Assembly (NCBI GenBank): GCA_947497195.1
Contig: CANMGM010000013.1
Span: 1-17,747, forward strand
DNA length: 17,747 nt
DNA from: Bacteroidota bacterium
GTDB lineage: Bacteria > Bacteroidota > Bacteroidia > M30B66
Direction: 5' to 3'
The notes below the pieces were generated by a model. That model saw nothing but the letters and a program-made list of their open reading frames with translations, ran no database searches and was not told the DNA's origin. Shown in pieces: positions 15,490 through 17,747 of this stretch. Each line of letters begins with the position of its first letter. The first letter of the stretch is position 1. Both the position numbers and the translations under genes were made by a program.

Positions 15490-16829
15490 TTCTTTGTACT
15501 ACTTTTTGATTCCTGCACAATGTTGGGCGGAAAACCATTGAGTTGCCGCCAGATTTCGAACCAAACCGGAACGTTATCGAGCATGGCCCAGGAATAAACT
15601 CCACTGCCAATTTTCAGCTGCTCGGGCCAGGGCTCTTCTGCCGAGTCGGGACTAACCAATACACGGAACAATCCGTTATCGCTTTCTACCGCATCAATAT
15701 TGCTAACAATTCCACCGAAGGTTCCAACACTAGCGCCGGGCCAACCGCTAAATACAATAGCAGGCCAACCATCAAACTGCACGCGCACTTTGTTTCCCCG
15801 CTGGAGAAGTGGTAAATCCATCGCCCGAATATACATTTCGGCTGCCAGTTCGGGCTTGGCAGGCATAATCGTAACCACCGGATCGTTCTCCTTCAGGTTT
15901 TCGCCAATACCGGCGCGTACCGCTTTCACGATGTATCCATCCTGCGGTGCACGAATTATGTAAAAGCTGCTGCGCATCAACATCGACGAATATTCGTTTT
16001 CGAGCTTTGCCAAATCGCCTTCGGCTTCGGCTACATAAGCCAGCGTTGCATTGCGATCGCTTTCGGCTTTTGCAGTTTTTTCCATATAATCGGCACGAAT
16101 CGCATTGAGCTCGATTTGCGCATTGATGAGGCTGTTCTTACTGTCGAGCAATTTATTCTCCTGCGAAATGAGCTTGGCGGTCGACTGCTGAAATTTTTCT
16201 TGCCGCTTCTGAAATTCAATCATCGAGATAAACCCTTTGTTAAACAATCCTTTCCCCAGATTAAGCTGCGTATCGGCAATGGCAAACTGCACACGTTCTG
16301 ATTCAAGATCAATGGAATCGGACCGCACTTTCAAACGGGCCTGGATAACTTTGTTTTGGGCTTGTTTCAATTTAAACTGGAGGCTGCTGCCGAGAGCGTT
16401 TATCTGCTGTGCCAAGGCATCCGCTTTCTCCATGGTGCTGCTTATTACACCTTCCTTGGCCCCAACCTGCTGTTTAAGACGCGGTACCATTTCGGGATCG
16501 AGAAATTTCTCCTTGATTTCAGTTAGTACAACAATCGTATCGCCGCGTTTCACGAACTGCCCTTCGCGCACAAACCACTCGTCAATCCGTCCGGCAATAG
16601 GCGACTGAATCGTTTGCGGCCGGTCTTTCGGCGTAAGCGCTGTTAGTTGTCCCTTCCCGTCGACGTTTTGTTGCCAAGGAAAAAACATCAGAATAATCAG
16701 TAATCCGAAAATACCCAGTAACCACCAGGTAAATACCTTTCCGTTTCGTGGCGTATTTACGAGGCGAATCGAATAGATTTTCTCTTTTTTCAATTCATTT
16801 TCCACAGAATTGGGCGAAATCTTTAGCAT
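15486..16829 (-). CDS. HlyD-family membrane fusion protein (periplasmic adaptor)
   Basis: Adaptor of 447 residues joining the inner-membrane ABC transporter to the TolC channel. It has a cytosolic N-terminal tail of about 33 residues, one membrane segment (about 34-50), and a split lipoyl/barrel-sandwich domain. The first lipoyl half is around 76-102 (SPIAGRIDEWFVREG then VKRGDTIVVL) and the second around 292-322 (RAPQDGYIVKAVRAGIGE then NDPVVTI). Between them lies a long alpha-helical hairpin (about 115-285) rich in Gln, Lys, Glu and Ala, the length expected for contact with TolC. A beta-barrel domain with VRVQFDGWPAIVF follows at 348-360. An AGGA-like ribosome binding site (AGGA at 16837-16840) lies seven bases before the ATG, one of the few clear ones here. 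The gene starts 12 bases after the ABC gene and overlaps tolC by four. Confidence 0.92.
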   Translation of the reverse strand: MLKISPNSVENELKKEKIYSIRLVNTPRNGKVFTWWLLGIFGLLIILMFFPWQQNVDGKGQLTALTPKDRPQTIQSPIAGRIDEWFVREGQFVKRGDTIVVLTEIKEKFLDPEMVPRLKQQVGAKEGVISSTMEKADALAQQINALGSSLQFKLKQAQNKVIQARLKVRSDSIDLESERVQFAIADTQLNLGKGLFNKGFISMIEFQKRQEKFQQSTAKLISQENKLLDSKNSLINAQIELNAIRADYMEKTAKAESDRNATLAYVAEAEGDLAKLENEYSSMLMRSSFYIIRAPQDGYIVKAVRAGIGENLKENDPVVTIMPAKPELAAEMYIRAMDLPLLQRGNKVRVQFDGWPAIVFSGWPGASVGTFGGIVSNIDAVESDNGLFRVLVSPDSAEEPWPEQLKIGSGVYSWAMLDNVPVWFEIWRQLNGFPPNIVQESKSSTKK

Positions 16830-16841
16830 AATTCAATCCTG

Positions 16842-17747
16842 TTACAGCAGATCGCTGAATGTCTTGTTTGATAATAGTTCAGCCGGCTTACCATCTGCCA
16901 GCACTGTTCCTTCATGCAAAATAATCAGTCTTTCGCAAGCCTGCATTACTTCCGAATCGGCCGAAATGGCAATGAATGTCATGTTCGCTTGCGCGTGCAT
17001 CACCTGATGAATGAGTTGTTTTTTCTCTGTTCTACCAATCGATGAGAACAAATCCTGGAAGATGAATAAAGCCGGTTTTTTCACGAGGCTGCGTGCAAGC
17101 AATAATTTGCGCACTGCAGAGCCGGGCCAACCTCTTCCTCCGGGAAGCATCGTTGTATAAATCCCTTCGGGCAGTGCATTCACAAAATCGGAAATACCAA
17201 CTTGTTGCAAAACATTGAGTACATCGCGCTGTGAAATGCCATTTTTTCCCAGGCGTATGTTTTCCTCAACCGTTCCCTGAAAAACTTCATCGCCCGACAA
17301 ATTCAGTGAGATGTATTCGTGCAAATCGTTGAGGTGAATGTTGCGCATGGAAATGCCGTTTACCGTAATTTGCCCGCGGTAATCGCTTAGTAATCCAGAC
17401 AGAATTTTAGCCAAGGTTTGTTTACCAGATCCGTTCAATCCGGCTATGCAGACCTTTTCTCCTGTTTTTACGTCGAAATTCAGATTCTTCAGCACCGGGT
17501 CGAATTGTGGACCGTAGCTAAAATTCAGATTTTTCACCTCTATGCCAATTCCTGTTTCCTGAATTTTATCGAGGTGAATGCCTTGGTGCTTTTCGAGTGG
17601 CAGGTCGCTAACCTGGCCAATTTTTTCGGCGGCGGTTAATACATCGTATACCGTTTCGATGCTGAAAATAAGTTTCTCTACTGCGTTGATGATTAAGATT
17701 ATGATGATTTCGGAAGCAACAAACTGACCGAGAGAAATTTCGCGTTC
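16842..17747 (-). CDS. ABC exporter C-terminal half with degenerate ATPase motifs (5' end cut by window edge)
   Basis: The frame is open to the right edge: 301 residues are visible, about half of a type I secretion-style ABC half-transporter. The first 35 or so residues are the end of the membrane domain (SLGQFVASEIIIILIINAV) and the linker, and the rest is the nucleotide-binding domain. A GTG at 17537 is in frame but is not the true start. Numbered from that GTG, the A-loop Tyr8 and the Walker A Gly/Lys (GLNGSGK, 33-39) are intact. However, the Ser/Thr after Lys39 is Gln40, the Q-loop Gln is Ser81, the LSGGQ signature is WPGSA (137-141), Walker B ends in Gln161-Asp162 instead of Asp-Glu, the D-loop ends in Gly168, and the H-loop His is Ala193. 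LARSLVKKP (148-156) keeps alignment with the family, so this is real divergence, not a frameshift. It is followed after 12 bases by the HlyD gene. Whether it has an N-terminal peptidase domain or a paired ABC gene cannot be seen. Confidence 0.9.
   Translation of the reverse strand, partial: EREISLGQFVASEIIIILIINAVEKLIFSIETVYDVLTAAEKIGQVSDLPLEKHQGIHLDKIQETGIGIEVKNLNFSYGPQFDPVLKNLNFDVKTGEKVCIAGLNGSGKQTLAKILSGLLSDYRGQITVNGISMRNIHLNDLHEYISLNLSGDEVFQGTVEENIRLGKNGISQRDVLNVLQQVGISDFVNALPEGIYTTMLPGGRGWPGSAVRKLLLARSLVKKPALFIFQDLFSSIGRTEKKQLIHQVMHAQANMTFIAISADSEVMQACERLIILHEGTVLADGKPAELLSNKTFSDLL

Noticed and set aside
16842..17537. Stand-alone 231-residue ATP-binding protein starting at the GTG at 17537
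   Set aside because: The frame stays open to the window edge, and the upstream residues are a membrane helix and linker typical of an ABC exporter, so the GTG is internal.
16842..17747. Frameshift or pseudogene explanation for the odd ABC motifs
   Set aside because: The frame is continuous, and the residues between the altered motifs (A-loop, GTVEENI, LARSLVKKP, the ILHEGTVLADGKPAELL-like end) align without gaps to the family, so substitutions rather than frame errors are responsible.

Overview
This 17.7 kb window is chromosomal DNA from a member of the Bacteroidota. Four things point there: the gene order purH-mreB-mreC-mreD-mrdA-rodA; a -7 box matching the Bacteroidota form TAnnTTTG in front of purH; few recognisable Shine-Dalgarno sequences; and a large FadE-type acyl-CoA dehydrogenase paired with a thiolase. 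I cannot name the genus. Thirteen protein genes are supported, two of them cut by the window edges. All are on the minus strand except one. No rRNA, tRNA, CRISPR array, insertion sequence or phage gene was recognised.

Read in the direction of transcription (right to left), the layout is as follows. (1) From 17747 to 14077 lies a three-part export system: the C-terminal half of an ABC transporter, a HlyD-type membrane fusion protein and a TolC-type outer-membrane channel, arranged like a type I secretion or tripartite efflux operon. (2) Close behind, on the same strand, are a small GNAT acetyltransferase, a small secreted CpxP/Spy-like protein and a secreted protein made of WG repeats (14068 to 11124). 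(3) A lone plus-strand gene for a FemAB/GNAT-fold acyltransferase-like protein (9927-11093) faces the WG-repeat gene tail to tail and diverges from purH. (4) From 9572 to 2570, purH and the whole cell-elongation cluster (MreB, MreC, MreD, PBP2, RodA) form one tightly packed operon. (5) From 2458 to the left edge are two fatty-acid beta-oxidation genes, a thiolase and an acyl-CoA dehydrogenase.

The most unusual feature is the ABC protein. Its fold, aromatic A-loop residue and Walker A lysine are kept, but every motif needed for ATP hydrolysis is altered: the Walker A Ser/Thr, Q-loop, signature, Walker B Asp and Glu, D-loop and H-loop. It nevertheless sits in an intact, overlapping operon with its HlyD and TolC partners. 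It therefore looks like a functional pseudo-ATPase or a strongly diverged export motor rather than a decaying gene. Its N-terminal part, any partner ABC gene and any cargo lie beyond the right edge.
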